A DNA stretch of 64,000 bases from Streptosporangium carneum (lineage in GTDB: Bacteria > Actinomycetota > Actinomycetes > Streptosporangiales > Streptosporangiaceae). Below are positions 7,986 through 17,227 of this stretch, in pieces. Positions within the stretch are counted from its first letter, which is position 1, and every line of letters starts with the position of its first letter. The DNA lies in contig NZ_BSEV01000002.1 of NCBI RefSeq assembly GCF_027922005.1, positions 124,001 through 188,000 on the forward strand, in the 5' to 3' direction. Both the position numbers and the translations under genes were made by a program. The notes under the pieces are model-generated. The model was not told the origin of the DNA, did not search any database, and worked only from the letters and a program-made list of their open reading frames with translations.

Positions 7986-10841
7986 TCAGCCCTCCCCCTT
8001 CGGAAGCTCGTTGCGGGCCTTGCGAACGCCTTCCTGAAAACTCGCCATCCGGCTGCGGATCCGGTCGGCCGACCGGGGAGGAACGTCGGAGGGCCGCTGG
8101 GGCCCGTCGGAGGGCGGGGTGACCGAGCCGGGCACCAGATTGGCCTTCGGAGTGCGTCTCGGCAGGCCGGAGGCCGTCGTTCCGCCGAGCGAGGGGACGC
8201 TCGCGGCCTGGGCGGCCTGCCAGCCGGTGTCCCCGGGGGACGACCACGGCCTGGGTTCGGGTTCGGGTTCGGGCTCGGCTGAGGCGGGTTCGCCCGGTTC
8301 GACGGGCTGCGCCCGCTGCGCCTGGCCCGCGTCCTGAGCGGGCCGTTCCGCGAAACCCCGGGGCCGGAGGTCCTCGGCGGACCCGGACCCTCCGGGGCGG
8401 AACCAGCCCGACTCGACCGAGGCGAAGATCGGCAGAAACTCCTCCGCGTCCAGCGCCGAGGCTCCCACCTCGGGCAACGGCCCGATGGCGTCCGCCTCCC
8501 CCGCGCCGGGCTCCGAGGCGGCGGAAATGTCGAAGGCGGTGCCGGAGACGGTGTCGGAGGCGGTGTCGAAGGCGCTGTTGGAGACGGTGTCGAAGGCGGT
8601 GTCCGGGGCGAGGCCGGCGTCGGAGCCGAACGACTCATGCCCGAACGGGTCGGGGAACGGCTGGGGGAAGCGTCCGTCCTCCCACGGCGGGACAGCCGGG
8701 CGCTCGGCGGGCAGGCTCCACACGCTCGGCCCCGCCGTGCCGCCCTGAACGTCCTGGCCGGGTACGGCCTGCGCGCCCTGACGCGGCGGGGCGGGCAGGG
8801 CCTGCGCGACAGGCGCCGACAGGACGGCCGCCCCGGCGGGAGCCGCTTCGAGCGGGAAACCCGATCCGGGGGGCCGGGTCGCGCCGCCGTGCGAGGGGAC
8901 CGAGGCGAGCAGCCTCTCCGGCAGCAGGAGCATGGCGGTCAGGCCGGTCTCCTGAGGACGGAGCTGGACGCGGATGTCGTGTTTGAGCGCGAGGCGGCCG
9001 ACCACGAACAGGCCCATGCGCCGGGCGGCGGAGGCGTCGGCCGCCTGCGGGTTCGCCAGACGCCAGTTCACCTGGGCGAGTTCCTCGGCCGTCATGCCGA
9101 TGCCCTGGTCGGTCACCGAGAGCATCACCCCTCCGCCGTCGATCCGGCTGCTGGAGACCGTGACCCTGCTCTCCTTCGGCGAGAAGGACAGGGCGTTCTC
9201 CACCAGTTCGGCGAGCAGGTGGACCACGTCGCTCACCGCGGGGCCGATGACGGCGACGTCGGACTCGACCCGGGTCACCACCCGGTCGTAGTTCTCCACC
9301 TCGGACAGCGAGGCCCGGACCACGTCCATCAGCTCGACGGGCTGCCTCCAGCGCCGAACCACCTCCTGGCCCGCGAGGACGAGGAGGTTCTCGCTGTTGC
9401 GGCGCATCCTGGTCGCGAGGTGATCGAGTTTGAACAGGTCCGCCAGGCGCTGGTCGTCGCGCTCGCCTCGTTCGAGCCGCTCGACCAGGGTGAGCTGGCG
9501 CTCCACGAGGGTCTGGCTCCTGCGGGAGAGGTTGACGAACATCGCGTTGACCGTGGTGCGCAGCTTCGCCTCGTCGCCCGCCAGCCGTACGGCCTCCCGG
9601 TGAACCTCGTCGAACGCCCTGGCCACCTCGCCGATCTCGTCTCGGGACAGCACGCCGATCGGGACCACGTCCGCGGCGACCTCTCCGTCGCGGGACTCGC
9701 GCACCTGCTGGACGTAGGCGGGCAGCCGCTCCCCGGCGACCTGCAGCGCCTCCCTCCGCAGCCGCCGCAACGGCTTGACCAGCGATCGGGCCACACCGGT
9801 CGTGATCGCGAGCACGGCCAGCAGCAGGACCACGACGGCCCCGGCGATCAGCAGGGCGCGTCTCTGCTCGGCGTCGACGAGTTGCTGGCTGCGGGTGACG
9901 ATGGCCTGGGTGTGCCGCCGTTCGACCTCGCGCATCCGGTCGATCGTGACCGTCACCGCCTCGTACCACTCCCCCGCGTCGTCCTTCCTCGCCAGGTCGA
10001 GCCCCTTCAGCGAGGCCCCTGAGTCGGCGCGGAGCAGGACCAGCTCACGGAGGAATTCGGCCCGGTCCGCGGTCCTGCCGTTGACGGTCTCGTCGAAGAG
10101 ACGGCGTTCGTCGCTTCCGGCTTCCGCGGCAAAGGTTCGGCGCGCACTGCGTTCGTCCGAGATCGCACCAAGGAACTTCTCCATCTGGTCCTGCTCGAAC
10201 CGGCCCGCGACCAGGACCACGGAGACCAGCGCCCGCTGCAGCGAGGCGGCCTCCTTCGCCCTGGCGAGCGCCTCCAGGGTCAGGGACTGCCCGAACAGCC
10301 CGTCGTCGTCGCCCTTGCCGAGTTCGTCGTGCAGGGAGAGCAGGTCGTCGATGACCAGCGAGTAGGCGTCGACGGCCGCCTCGGGCAGCAACGAGGGGCC
10401 CAGGGCCTGCTCCCTCAGCGAGCCGAGGTCGTTCAGCCTGGCGAGCACGGTCTCGACCTCGTCCCTGGTCCTGCCGCCGACCGCGGCTCTGAGCAGGGCG
10501 CCGCTGTCGCGGACGTGCGCCGCGGCGGTGTCGACCGCGTTCATCTGCCGCCGCACGGCCTGCGTCTCACGTTGCGGGCGGCCGAGGGCGATGTACCAGG
10601 AGGTGCGGTCGCGCTCCTGGGCCAGCTCGTGGGTGAGGGCGCCGATGTGGTCCGAGAGCCGGGCCAGATCGTTGACCTTCTGGTAGTCGGCGCCCGCGCG
10701 CAGGGAGGTGAAGATCTGGATCCCGCCGAGCAGCACGGCGGCGGCCGTGGGGACCAGAATGAGCGCGATCAGCCTGGAACGCACCCGCCAGTTCCGCAGG
10801 CGGAAGCCGCTTCCCGCCCCCTGAGTCTTATGTGTGCTCAC
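7986..10841 (-). CDS. Nitrate/nitrite-sensor-type histidine kinase (CvnA-like)
   Basis: Large membrane sensor kinase, 951 aa. A basic segment FRLRNWRVRSRLIALILVPT precedes the first membrane helix. An extracytoplasmic NIT-like helical sensor follows (about residues 60-310), then a second helix LLIAGAVVVLLLAVLAITTG, a HAMP-like linker and the motif KLDHLATRMRRNSENLLVLA with the candidate phosphoacceptor His. The ATPase domain has LVENALSFSPKE (N box) and DQGIGM (G1 box). The C-terminal 270 residues are Pro/Ala-rich and disordered, ending in a conserved TPKANLVPGS-type tail. The start is ambiguous: GTG 10841 (GAGAGG upstream) is preferred by similarity to the paralogue; in-frame GTG 10907 and ATG 10886 exist. 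Confidence 0.88.
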   Translation of the reverse strand: MSTHKTQGAGSGFRLRNWRVRSRLIALILVPTAAAVLLGGIQIFTSLRAGADYQKVNDLARLSDHIGALTHELAQERDRTSWYIALGRPQRETQAVRRQMNAVDTAAAHVRDSGALLRAAVGGRTRDEVETVLARLNDLGSLREQALGPSLLPEAAVDAYSLVIDDLLSLHDELGKGDDDGLFGQSLTLEALARAKEAASLQRALVSVVLVAGRFEQDQMEKFLGAISDERSARRTFAAEAGSDERRLFDETVNGRTADRAEFLRELVLLRADSGASLKGLDLARKDDAGEWYEAVTVTIDRMREVERRHTQAIVTRSQQLVDAEQRRALLIAGAVVVLLLAVLAITTGVARSLVKPLRRLRREALQVAGERLPAYVQQVRESRDGEVAADVVPIGVLSRDEIGEVARAFDEVHREAVRLAGDEAKLRTTVNAMFVNLSRRSQTLVERQLTLVERLERGERDDQRLADLFKLDHLATRMRRNSENLLVLAGQEVVRRWRQPVELMDVVRASLSEVENYDRVVTRVESDVAVIGPAVSDVVHLLAELVENALSFSPKESRVTVSSSRIDGGGVMLSVTDQGIGMTAEELAQVNWRLANPQAADASAARRMGLFVVGRLALKHDIRVQLRPQETGLTAMLLLPERLLASVPSHGGATRPPGSGFPLEAAPAGAAVLSAPVAQALPAPPRQGAQAVPGQDVQGGTAGPSVWSLPAERPAVPPWEDGRFPQPFPDPFGHESFGSDAGLAPDTAFDTVSNSAFDTASDTVSGTAFDISAASEPGAGEADAIGPLPEVGASALDAEEFLPIFASVESGWFRPGGSGSAEDLRPRGFAERPAQDAGQAQRAQPVEPGEPASAEPEPEPEPRPWSSPGDTGWQAAQAASVPSLGGTTASGLPRRTPKANLVPGSVTPPSDGPQRPSDVPPRSADRIRSRMASFQEGVRKARNELPKGEG

Positions 10842-11211
10842 CGAACGCTGCCTCTCGGTGGATGAATCGCTGGCCGAATTTCCCATGGCTTCCGGCAATT
10901 CGAGCACATCTCAACCTGTGGGGCCAATCGAACACAGCTTCATAAATATGAACTTACGAGACAGCGGAGGCATGAACCCCGGCCCCTATTTCAGGACTGG
11001 AATCCCCGTTACGGACATCCTTATATATCCATTAAGTTTTTCGACACTCATTCGACTATTTACACCGTTCCATATCAATGGATATGGACAGCCGACTGAA
11101 GTACCTCGATCTTTGGAAGATCACATCATTGTGATTCACGATATTTCCCCCATATCTTGACTCACTACGTCCTTGCCCCACCAAATCCGAGCGTCAGCCT
11201 TGGAGGAGACA
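10842..11211. promoter_or_regulatory. AT-rich divergent regulatory region upstream of the betaine operon
   Basis: About 370 bases between the divergent kinase and betaine-transporter genes, far lower in GC than the rest of the window from about 10890 to 11165. It contains three perfect inverted repeats: CCATATC-AATG-GATATGG (11070-11087), GATCTT-TGG-AAGATC (11108-11122) and ATCACA-TCAT-TGTGAT (11120-11135), the last two overlapping by 3 bases. They are candidates for operator sites or alternative RNA hairpins of an osmotically controlled leader. I could not match them to a known riboswitch. Confidence 0.6.
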
Positions 11212-12276
11212 GTGGCCTCATCCGGCGGTGCCGCGATCGAGGTGCGCGGGCTGTGGAAGATCTTCGGCCCCCGGGCCGAACGCGTCCTCGGCAGCCCCGA
11301 CGCGCGACTCGACCCTGCCGCGCTCCGGCGACGGACCGGTTGCGTCGCCGCGGTCAAGGACGTCGGCTTCTCCGTACGGCCGGGCGAGGTGTTCGTCGTG
11401 ATGGGCCTGTCGGGAAGCGGCAAGTCGACCCTGGTCCGCTGCCTGACCCGGTTGATCGAACCCACGGCGGGAGAGATCTCGATCGCGGGCCAGGACGTGC
11501 GCGCCGCCTCCCCCGCGCAGCTCAGGGACCTGCGGCGGCACCGGGTCAGCATGGTCTTCCAGCATTTCGGCCTGATGCCGCACCGCGGGGTCCTCGACAA
11601 CGTCGCCTACGGACTGGAGGTCCAGGGCGTGCCCAGGGCCAGACGGCACAGACGGGCCGGGGAGATCCTCTCCCTGGTCGGCCTGGACGGCTTCGCCGAC
11701 GTCCGCCCCGACCTGCTCTCCGGCGGCATGCAACAGCGGGTCGGCCTGGCCAGGGCGCTGGCCTCCGACCCCGAGGTGCTGCTCTTCGACGAGCCCTTCA
11801 GCGCGCTCGACCCGCTGATCCGCAGGGACATGCAGGCCGAGGTCATCCGCCTGCACCGCGAGGTCGGCAAGACCATGGTGTTCATCACCCACGACCTGTC
11901 CGAGGCGCTCAGGCTGGGGGAACGCGTCGCGATCATGCGCGCGGGCTCGATCGTCCAGCTCGGCACCGCCGAGGAGCTGGTCGGCGCCCCCGCCGACGAC
12001 TACGTGGCCGACTTCGTCAGGGACGTGCCCAGGGGCGAGGTGCTCTCGCTGCGCTGGATCTGCCGCCCGCCCAGGGAGGACGAGCGGCTGGACGGCCCCG
12101 CCCTCCCCGCGTGGACCGTCATCCGCGACGCGGCGCCCGTCGCCGTGCGTTCCGCCTGCCCGATCCGCGTCATCGGGGAAGGCGGGCTGATAGGCGTGGT
12201 CGACCGGCTCGACATCCTGACGGCGATGACCGGGACCCCGGTCCGGGAACCCCGGGCAGGGAAGAGCCGCTCATGA
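11212..12276 (+). CDS. Glycine betaine/proline ABC transporter ATPase (OpuAA/ProV-like)
   Basis: A 354-aa ATPase of the quaternary-amine importer family. Motifs in order: Walker [11 protein letters not shown]-loop [10 protein letters not shown], signature [15 protein letters not shown], Walker [13 protein letters not shown] and H-loop [14 protein letters not shown]-like C-terminal tail after about residue 275 ([20 protein letters not shown]) is what OpuA-type proteins use to sense ionic strength or c-di-AMP. Only one CBS-like repeat is obvious. GTG 11212 has GGAGG five bases upstream, so the in-frame codons before it are leader. Its stop overlaps the permease start as ATGA. Confidence 0.9.
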   Translation: MASSGGAAIEVRGLWKIFGPRAERVLGSPDARLDPAALRRRTGCVAAVKDVGFSVRPGEVFVVMGLSGSGKSTLVRCLTRLIEPTAGEISIAGQDVRAASPAQLRDLRRHRVSMVFQHFGLMPHRGVLDNVAYGLEVQGVPRARRHRRAGEILSLVGLDGFADVRPDLLSGGMQQRVGLARALASDPEVLLFDEPFSALDPLIRRDMQAEVIRLHREVGKTMVFITHDLSEALRLGERVAIMRAGSIVQLGTAEELVGAPADDYVADFVRDVPRGEVLSLRWICRPPREDERLDGPALPAWTVIRDAAPVAVRSACPIRVIGEGGLIGVVDRLDILTAMTGTPVREPRAGKSRS

Positions 12277-14252
12277 CCTCGCCGTCCGCGTCGCCCGCGT
12301 CGTTCTGGCCGCCCGCCGCGCTCCGCGGCGGGACCCGGGCGCCGCTCCGGCTGGCCCGGCTCACCGGCGCGGCGGCGGCGGTCGTGGCCGCCTATCTGCT
12401 CTTCCGGGGCACGGCGACCCTCCCTCACGACGACGACGCGGCACCGTTCCGCTTCGTCGGCGACGCGCGCGACTGGGTGGACGCCAACCGCAACGAAAGC
12501 CCCGTCTTCCTCTTCCTCGTCAACTACGTGCGTCTGCTGGTCGGCGGTCTCCACGACGCCCTCCACCTGGTGCCGCAGGTCCTGGGCTGGGCGGGGACGA
12601 CCGGCCTCGCCGGAGCTCTGGGCTGGCTGGCGGGAGGCGGGCGGGTCGCGGCGGTCGCCCTGGCGGGGTTCGCCTCGTTCGGAGTGCTGGGCGTGTGGCG
12701 GGAAAGCGCGGACACGCTCACGCTCGTGCTCGCCGCGGTCCTGCTCTCGCTGCTTCTCGGCCTGCCGCTGGGCGTCTGGGCAGGCCGTTCCGTACGGCTG
12801 CGCCGCCTGCTCACCCCGGTCCTCGACGTCATGCAGATCATGCCGACCTTCGCCTACCTGGCGCCGATGGTGGTGTTCTTCCAGATCGGACCGGCGTCGG
12901 CGACGGTCGCCACGCTGGTCTACTCGATCCCTCCGGCGATCAGGATCACGGCGCTGGCCGTCGACCGGGTCCCGCACGTCGCGGTCGAGGCCTCGACTGC
13001 GCTCGGCGCGACCCGATGGCAGACGCTGCGCAAGGTCCATCTCCCCGTGGCGCGCGCCACGGTCGCGCTGGCCGTCAACCAGACCTTCATGATGGCGCTG
13101 TCCATGGTGGTGATCGCCGCGTTGATCGCGGCTCCCGGGCTGGGCTCCGGCATCGTCACGGGGCTGTCGAGGGCCGACGTCGGCCTCATGCTCCCGGCGG
13201 GCGTCGCCATCGTGGTCATGGCCGTCGTGCTGGACCGGATGACCACCGCCGCCGCGACGCGCGAGCCCTCGGCGCGAGGGCGGATCGCCGCCGCCACGGC
13301 GATCCTGCTCTGCGGCGTGGTCGCGGCCAGGTTCCTGCCCGCCGAGTTCCCCGAGAACTGGGTGCTGCGCCTGGCCGGGCCGGTGAACGAGGTCGTGGAC
13401 TGGGTGAAGTCCTCCTGGTACGGCGTCACGGCGGTGGCCAGGGACGTCACGACCGAGGCCCTGCTCAACCCGCTGCAGGAGGTGCTGACCACCGCTCCCT
13501 GGTGGCTCGTCGCCGCGGTCGTGTTCGTGTCCGCGTGGCGCGGCGGCGGGTACGGTCCCGCGCTCGTCGCCGTCGGCTGCCTGCTCGCCACGGCCCTGCT
13601 GGGACTGTGGCAGCACACCATGGAGACGCTGACCACGGTGCTGGCCGGGGTGGCGCCCGCCCTGGCCGCGGGACTTGTGCTCGGCGTCGCCGCGGCCCGA
13701 TCCCGCCGGTTCGCCGCCGTGCAACGCCCGCTGCTCGACGCCGCGCAGACCATGCCGCCGTTCGTCTACCTGCTGCCCGCGCTGGCGTTGTTCGGCGCGA
13801 CCCGCTTCACCGCGGTCCTCGCCTCGGTGGTCTACGCGGTCCCGCCGGTCGTCCGGCTGGTCGAGGACGGGATCGGCGGCGTCTCGCCCGCGGTCGTCGA
13901 GGCCGCGCGCTCCTGCGGCTCGACCGAACGGCAGGTGCTGTGGAAGGTGCGGCTGCCGATGGCCAGGAAGGCGATCCTGCTGGCCGCCAACCAGGGCATC
14001 GTCATGACGCTCGCCATGGTCGTGGTCGGCGGGCTGGTCGGCGCGGGCGGGCTGGGCTACGACGTCGTCTCCGGTTTCTCCCGGCGCGCCGACTTCGGCA
14101 TGGGCTTCGCCGCCGGGCTGGCGACGGTGCTGGTCGGAATCACGCTCGACCGGATCACCCGGGGCGCCGCCGAGCGCCCCGCCAGGAAAGTCCCCAGACA
14201 GTTTCCCGAAAGCCTCACCGAAGGAAGAGGATCGCATGAGGATCGGACGTAG
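12273..14252 (+). CDS. Glycine betaine ABC transporter permease, two permease domains fused
   Basis: A 659-aa membrane protein that carries two complete BPD_transp_1 domains in tandem (about residues 140-320 and 470-640). Each has the ProW-type EAA loop: [20 protein letters not shown] in the first half, [21 protein letters not shown] in the second. Each also has the preceding [16 protein letters not shown] / [15 protein letters not shown] helix. In most betaine importers one permease homodimerises, so this fusion supplies both halves on one chain. The two halves have diverged, which points to an old duplication. Starts in an ATGA overlap with the ATPase gene. Its 3' end overlaps the first binding-protein gene by 17 bases. 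Confidence 0.92.
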   Translation: MTSPSASPASFWPPAALRGGTRAPLRLARLTGAAAAVVAAYLLFRGTATLPHDDDAAPFRFVGDARDWVDANRNESPVFLFLVNYVRLLVGGLHDALHLVPQVLGWAGTTGLAGALGWLAGGGRVAAVALAGFASFGVLGVWRESADTLTLVLAAVLLSLLLGLPLGVWAGRSVRLRRLLTPVLDVMQIMPTFAYLAPMVVFFQIGPASATVATLVYSIPPAIRITALAVDRVPHVAVEASTALGATRWQTLRKVHLPVARATVALAVNQTFMMALSMVVIAALIAAPGLGSGIVTGLSRADVGLMLPAGVAIVVMAVVLDRMTTAAATREPSARGRIAAATAILLCGVVAARFLPAEFPENWVLRLAGPVNEVVDWVKSSWYGVTAVARDVTTEALLNPLQEVLTTAPWWLVAAVVFVSAWRGGGYGPALVAVGCLLATALLGLWQHTMETLTTVLAGVAPALAAGLVLGVAAARSRRFAAVQRPLLDAAQTMPPFVYLLPALALFGATRFTAVLASVVYAVPPVVRLVEDGIGGVSPAVVEAARSCGSTERQVLWKVRLPMARKAILLAANQGIVMTLAMVVVGGLVGAGGLGYDVVSGFSRRADFGMGFAAGLATVLVGITLDRITRGAAERPARKVPRQFPESLTEGRGSHEDRT

Positions 14253-15195
14253 AGTCCGCCTGCTCGCCGGTGTTCTCACACTCGCACTGGCCTCGGGGTG
14301 CGGCGGTGTCAGGGTGGAACCCGGCGCGAGCTCGGCACAGCCGTCCTCGGACCGCACCGTGCGGATCGCCGTCAATCCGTGGGTCGGCTACGAGGCCAGC
14401 GCCGGGGTGATCACCTACCTTCTCGAGAAGAAACTCGGCTACACCGTCGAGAAGAAGGAGCTCGCCGAACAGGTCTCCTGGGAGGGCTTCGAGAAGGGCG
14501 ACGTCGACGTCGTCGTCGAGAACTGGGGTCACGAGGAGCTGAAGAAGACCTTCATCCAGGACAGGAAGGTCGCCGTGGAGGCGGGCTCCACCGGCAACAA
14601 GGGCGTCATCGGCTGGTACATCCCCAAATGGATGGCCGACAAGTATCCCGACATCACCGACTACCGGAACCTGAACAAGTACGCGAGCCTGTTCAGGACC
14701 TCGGAGTCGGGTCAGAAGGGACAGCTGCTCTTCGGCGACCCGTCGTACGTCAGCAACGAGGACGCCCTCATCAAGAACCTGCGGCTGAACCTCAAGGTGG
14801 TCGTCGCGGGAAGCGAGGCGGCGCTGATCGAGTCGGCCACCCAGGCCCAGCGGCAGCGCAGACCCCTGCTGTTCTACTTCTGGGACCCGCACTGGCTGTT
14901 CAGCCGGGTGGACCTGGTCAGGATCGCCCTGCCCCCGCACACCGAGGGCTGCGACGCCGACCCGGAGAAGGTCGCCTGCGACTACGCGGAGCTCGACCTC
15001 GACAAGATCGTGAGCAGGAGGTTCGCCGACGGCGGCGGCAGGGCCTACCAGCTGGTCAAGAACTTCTCCTGGACGAACGAGGCGCAGAACGCGGTGGCCG
15101 ACGACATCGCCAACAACGGCATGAGCGTCGAGGACGCCTCCAGGAAGTGGGTCGAGGCCAACGAGTCCGTCTGGTCCGCCTGGATACCCCGGTGA
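14236..15195 (+). CDS. Glycine betaine-binding lipoprotein (OpuAC/ProX-like), copy 1
   Basis: Extracytoplasmic receptor of the betaine importer, 319 aa. Signal peptide with lipobox LASGC (Cys about residue 22), then an OpuAC domain beginning RTVRIAVNPWVGYEAS. Trp/Tyr-rich ligand-cage segments are visible (VVENWGHEE, GVIGWYIPKWMADKYPDI, LLFYFWDPHWLF), as expected for trimethylammonium binding through aromatic residues. Ends with a helical tail NGMSVEDASRKWVEANESVW. ATG 14236 has a GAAGGAAGAGG site. Translationally coupled to the permease. Copy 2 follows 39 bases later with long identical DNA blocks. Confidence 0.92.
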   Translation: MRIGRRVRLLAGVLTLALASGCGGVRVEPGASSAQPSSDRTVRIAVNPWVGYEASAGVITYLLEKKLGYTVEKKELAEQVSWEGFEKGDVDVVVENWGHEELKKTFIQDRKVAVEAGSTGNKGVIGWYIPKWMADKYPDITDYRNLNKYASLFRTSESGQKGQLLFGDPSYVSNEDALIKNLRLNLKVVVAGSEAALIESATQAQRQRRPLLFYFWDPHWLFSRVDLVRIALPPHTEGCDADPEKVACDYAELDLDKIVSRRFADGGGRAYQLVKNFSWTNEAQNAVADDIANNGMSVEDASRKWVEANESVWSAWIPR

Positions 15196-15233
15196 TCGGC
15201 GGGCCCGCCATGAGAGGCGGGGGGAGAGACGTC

Positions 15234-16175
15234 GTGGGAGGCGCCGGGCGAAGACGGCTGGCCGGGGTCGTCGTCCTGCTCGTCCTGCTGTCCGGGTGCG
15301 CCGAGTCGCCGCGGGAACGGCCGGCGACCGGCGGCACCGTGCGGATCGCCGTCAATCCGTGGGTCGGCTACGAGGCCAGCGCCGCGGTGCTGGGCCGGCT
15401 GCTGAAACAGGAGCTCGGCTACGAGGTGCAGAAGGTGAAGCTCAACGAGACACAGTCCTGGGAGGGAATCGAAAAGGGGACGGTCGACGTCATCATCGAG
15501 AACTGGGGCCGCGAGGCGGAGAAGAAGACCTACATCGAGGAACGGAAAGTCGCGGTCTCCGCCGGCCGGAACGGCAACAAGGGCGTCATCGGCTGGTACG
15601 TCCCCCAGTGGATGGCCGACAAGTATCCCGACATCACCGACTGGCGACAGCTCAACAAGTACGCCCACCTATTTAAAACCAATAAATCAGGTAATTTCGG
15701 CCAGCTCCTCGACGGAGACGCCTCATATGTCACCAACGACGAGGCTCTGGTCAGAAATCTTCACCTCAACTACAAGGTGGTGTACGCAGGAAGCGAGAAA
15801 GCGTTGATCAACGCCGCCAAACTGGCGACCGAACGACGCACCCCCCTGCTGATGTATTTCTACGAACCGCAGTGGCTGTTCACCCGGCTCAAGCTGGTGA
15901 AGATCAACCTTCCCCCCTACGCGATCGGCTGCGACGCCGACCCCAAGAGGGTCGCCTGCGACTACCCGCCCTACCTGCTGGACAAGATCGTGAGCAGGAG
16001 GTTCGCCGACGGCGGCGGCAGAGCCTACGAGCTGGTGCGCAACTTCACCTGGACCAACGACAACCAGAACGCCGTGGCCGACGACATGACCAACAACGGC
16101 ATGAGCGCCGACCAGGCCGCCAGGAAGTGGATCGAGGCGAACAGGATCGTCTGGAAGGACTGGATACCCGGCTGA
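15234..16175 (+). CDS. Glycine betaine-binding lipoprotein (OpuAC/ProX-like), copy 2
   Basis: Tandem paralogue of the preceding lipoprotein, about 313 aa, with lipobox LLSGC. It shares a 51-nt block (14354-14404 = 15334-15384), a 41-nt block (15001-15041 = 15981-16021) and two blocks of 28 and 34 nt with copy 1, while other stretches differ freely. A central patch (about 15668-15735) has AT-rich codons unlike its surroundings. I prefer GTG 15234 because GGAGA precedes it by 6 bases. ATG 15210 and a GTG overlapping the previous stop (15192) are alternatives. The aromatic segments IIENWGREAE and GVIGWYVPQW are retained, so it should still bind a betaine-like ligand, perhaps with different preference. 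Confidence 0.88.
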   Translation: MGGAGRRRLAGVVVLLVLLSGCAESPRERPATGGTVRIAVNPWVGYEASAAVLGRLLKQELGYEVQKVKLNETQSWEGIEKGTVDVIIENWGREAEKKTYIEERKVAVSAGRNGNKGVIGWYVPQWMADKYPDITDWRQLNKYAHLFKTNKSGNFGQLLDGDASYVTNDEALVRNLHLNYKVVYAGSEKALINAAKLATERRTPLLMYFYEPQWLFTRLKLVKINLPPYAIGCDADPKRVACDYPPYLLDKIVSRRFADGGGRAYELVRNFTWTNDNQNAVADDMTNNGMSADQAARKWIEANRIVWKDWIPG

Positions 16176-16196
16176 GGCGGGGCAGGGCCCCGCCTC
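16174..16196 (+). terminator. Intrinsic terminator of the betaine operon
   Basis: Perfect 10-bp stem GAGGCGGGGC / GCCCCGCCTC with a 3-nt loop, beginning inside the stop codon of the second binding-protein gene. No T-run follows, as is usual in high-GC actinomycetes. A smaller hairpin GCCCCG-CA-CGGGGC follows at 16228-16241. Confidence 0.75.
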
Positions 16197-16247
16197 GCGG
16201 GTCGCGTGGACCTCGTGGCCCCCGTGAGCCCCGCACGGGGCCGGCGG

Positions 16248-16267
16248 GGCGGGTGCTTCGGCCCGCC
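16248..16267 (-). terminator. Candidate terminator of the conservon operon
   Basis: GGCGGG (16248-16253) pairs with CCCGCC (16262-16267) over a TGCTTCGG loop, 5 bases beyond the cvnD stop codon. It lies between two convergent operons and could act in both directions. Confidence 0.5.
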
Positions 16268-16272
16268 GTGGG

Positions 16273-16860
16273 TCAGACGGACATGCCGTAGGCGGCGCGG
16301 ACGCGCAGGACGTGCTCGACCAGCGTGATGAGCGTGCCCTTGACGGAGTCGCGGGAGCGGGCGTCCGTGCGCACGATGGGAACGTGCGGGGCGAGCGCCA
16401 GAGCCTCCCGCACGTCCTCCTCGGTGTGGGCGAAATGTCCGTCCCAGCCGTTGATCCCGACCACGAAGGGGAGCTTGGCCTCCTCGAAGTAGTCGATCGC
16501 CGGGAAGCCGTCGGCGAGACGCCGGGTGTCGATCAGCACCACCGCGCCGATCGCGCCGCGGACGAGGTCGTCCCACATGAACCAGAAGCGGTGCTGGCCC
16601 GGCGTGCCGAACAGGTACAGGATCAGGTCCCGGTCCAGCGACAGGCGGCCGAAGTCCATGGCGACCGTCGTGGTCGCCTTGTTCGGGGTGAGACCGAGGT
16701 CGTCGATGCCGGCGCTGGCGTCGGTCATCACCGCCTCCGTGGTCAGCGGCAGGATTTCCGACACGGCGCCCACGAACGTGGTCTTGCCGACGCCGAACCC
16801 GCCAGCGACGACGATCTTCGTCGACGTCAGGCCGCCATGGTTAGAGCCTGCGAAGTCCAC
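16273..16860 (-). CDS. cvnD: Conservon Ras-like GTPase CvnD
   Basis: A 195-aa small GTPase of the MglA/Ras-like family that forms the output of conservons. The P-loop GGFGVGKTT is at about residues 19-27, switch-type region ATTTVAMDFGRL, G3 box as FGTPGQ (instead of DxxG) and a degenerate G4 box INGWDG. These deviations are normal for CvnD proteins. GTG 16860 lies 20 bases inside the 3' end of cvnC, with AAAGG upstream, so it is translationally coupled. The four conservon genes A-B-C-D are in standard order here. S. coelicolor CvnA-D proteins form a membrane-associated complex resembling a GPCR/G-protein relay. Confidence 0.93.
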   Translation of the reverse strand: MDFAGSNHGGLTSTKIVVAGGFGVGKTTFVGAVSEILPLTTEAVMTDASAGIDDLGLTPNKATTTVAMDFGRLSLDRDLILYLFGTPGQHRFWFMWDDLVRGAIGAVVLIDTRRLADGFPAIDYFEEAKLPFVVGINGWDGHFAHTEEDVREALALAPHVPIVRTDARSRDSVKGTLITLVEHVLRVRAAYGMSV

Positions 16861-17203
16861 TGAGAACCCTTTCGAGCATGGTGAGATCCGGTTGTCCCTT
16901 GTCGAGGCTCGGCTGGTGGAGGCGGACGAGACCCTCGTCCGCCATGTCCGCCACCAGCACGCGGGCCACGCCGAGGGGGACCCTCAGCAGCGCCGAGATC
17001 TCGGCGACCGACCGGAACGCCCGGCACATCCTGATGATGGCCTCCTGCTCCGGAGTGAGCAGGGCCAGCTCCTCGTCCATGATGAACGAGGAGGAGACCA
17101 GCGTCTCGATCGCCATGTGATAGCGCGGTTCGGCACGACCGCCGGTGACCGTGTAGGGACGGAACAAAGGTTCTTCGTCCCCGCTCCCATCACTCCCGAG
17201 CAC
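16841..17203 (-). CDS. cvnC: Conservon DUF742 protein CvnC
   Basis: A 120-aa DUF742 protein. It contains FRPYTVTGGRAEPRY and the winged-helix-like block FRSVAEISALLRVPLGVARV, and ends LERVLSGLRRL, the same tail as the paralogue at 7575-7982. GTG 17203 follows AGGAGAGGGCT. There are 24 bases between it and cvnB, and it overlaps cvnD by 20 bases. Role by family: adaptor between the roadblock protein and the GTPase. Confidence 0.93.
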   Translation of the reverse strand: MLGSDGSGDEEPLFRPYTVTGGRAEPRYHMAIETLVSSSFIMDEELALLTPEQEAIIRMCRAFRSVAEISALLRVPLGVARVLVADMADEGLVRLHQPSLDKGQPDLTMLERVLSGLRRL

Positions 17204-17227
17204 AGCCCTCTCCTGTGAAGAACATCG

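Noticed and set aside
11157..12270. An unbroken plus-strand frame in front of the fused betaine permease
   Set aside because: It overlaps the ATPase gene in another frame and encodes Arg/Pro/Gly-rich nonsense. The real permease starts at 12273 in an ATGA overlap.
12000..14375. Very long minus-strand open frame of about 790 codons opposite the betaine permease
   Set aside because: It is antisense to well-supported genes and has a His/Gly/Arg-rich composition caused by GC-rich complementary codons.
16228..16241. Small GCCCCG-CA-CGGGGC hairpin as an independent terminator
   Set aside because: A 2-nt loop is too tight for the full stem, and stronger hairpins lie on both sides. It is mentioned only as an accessory.
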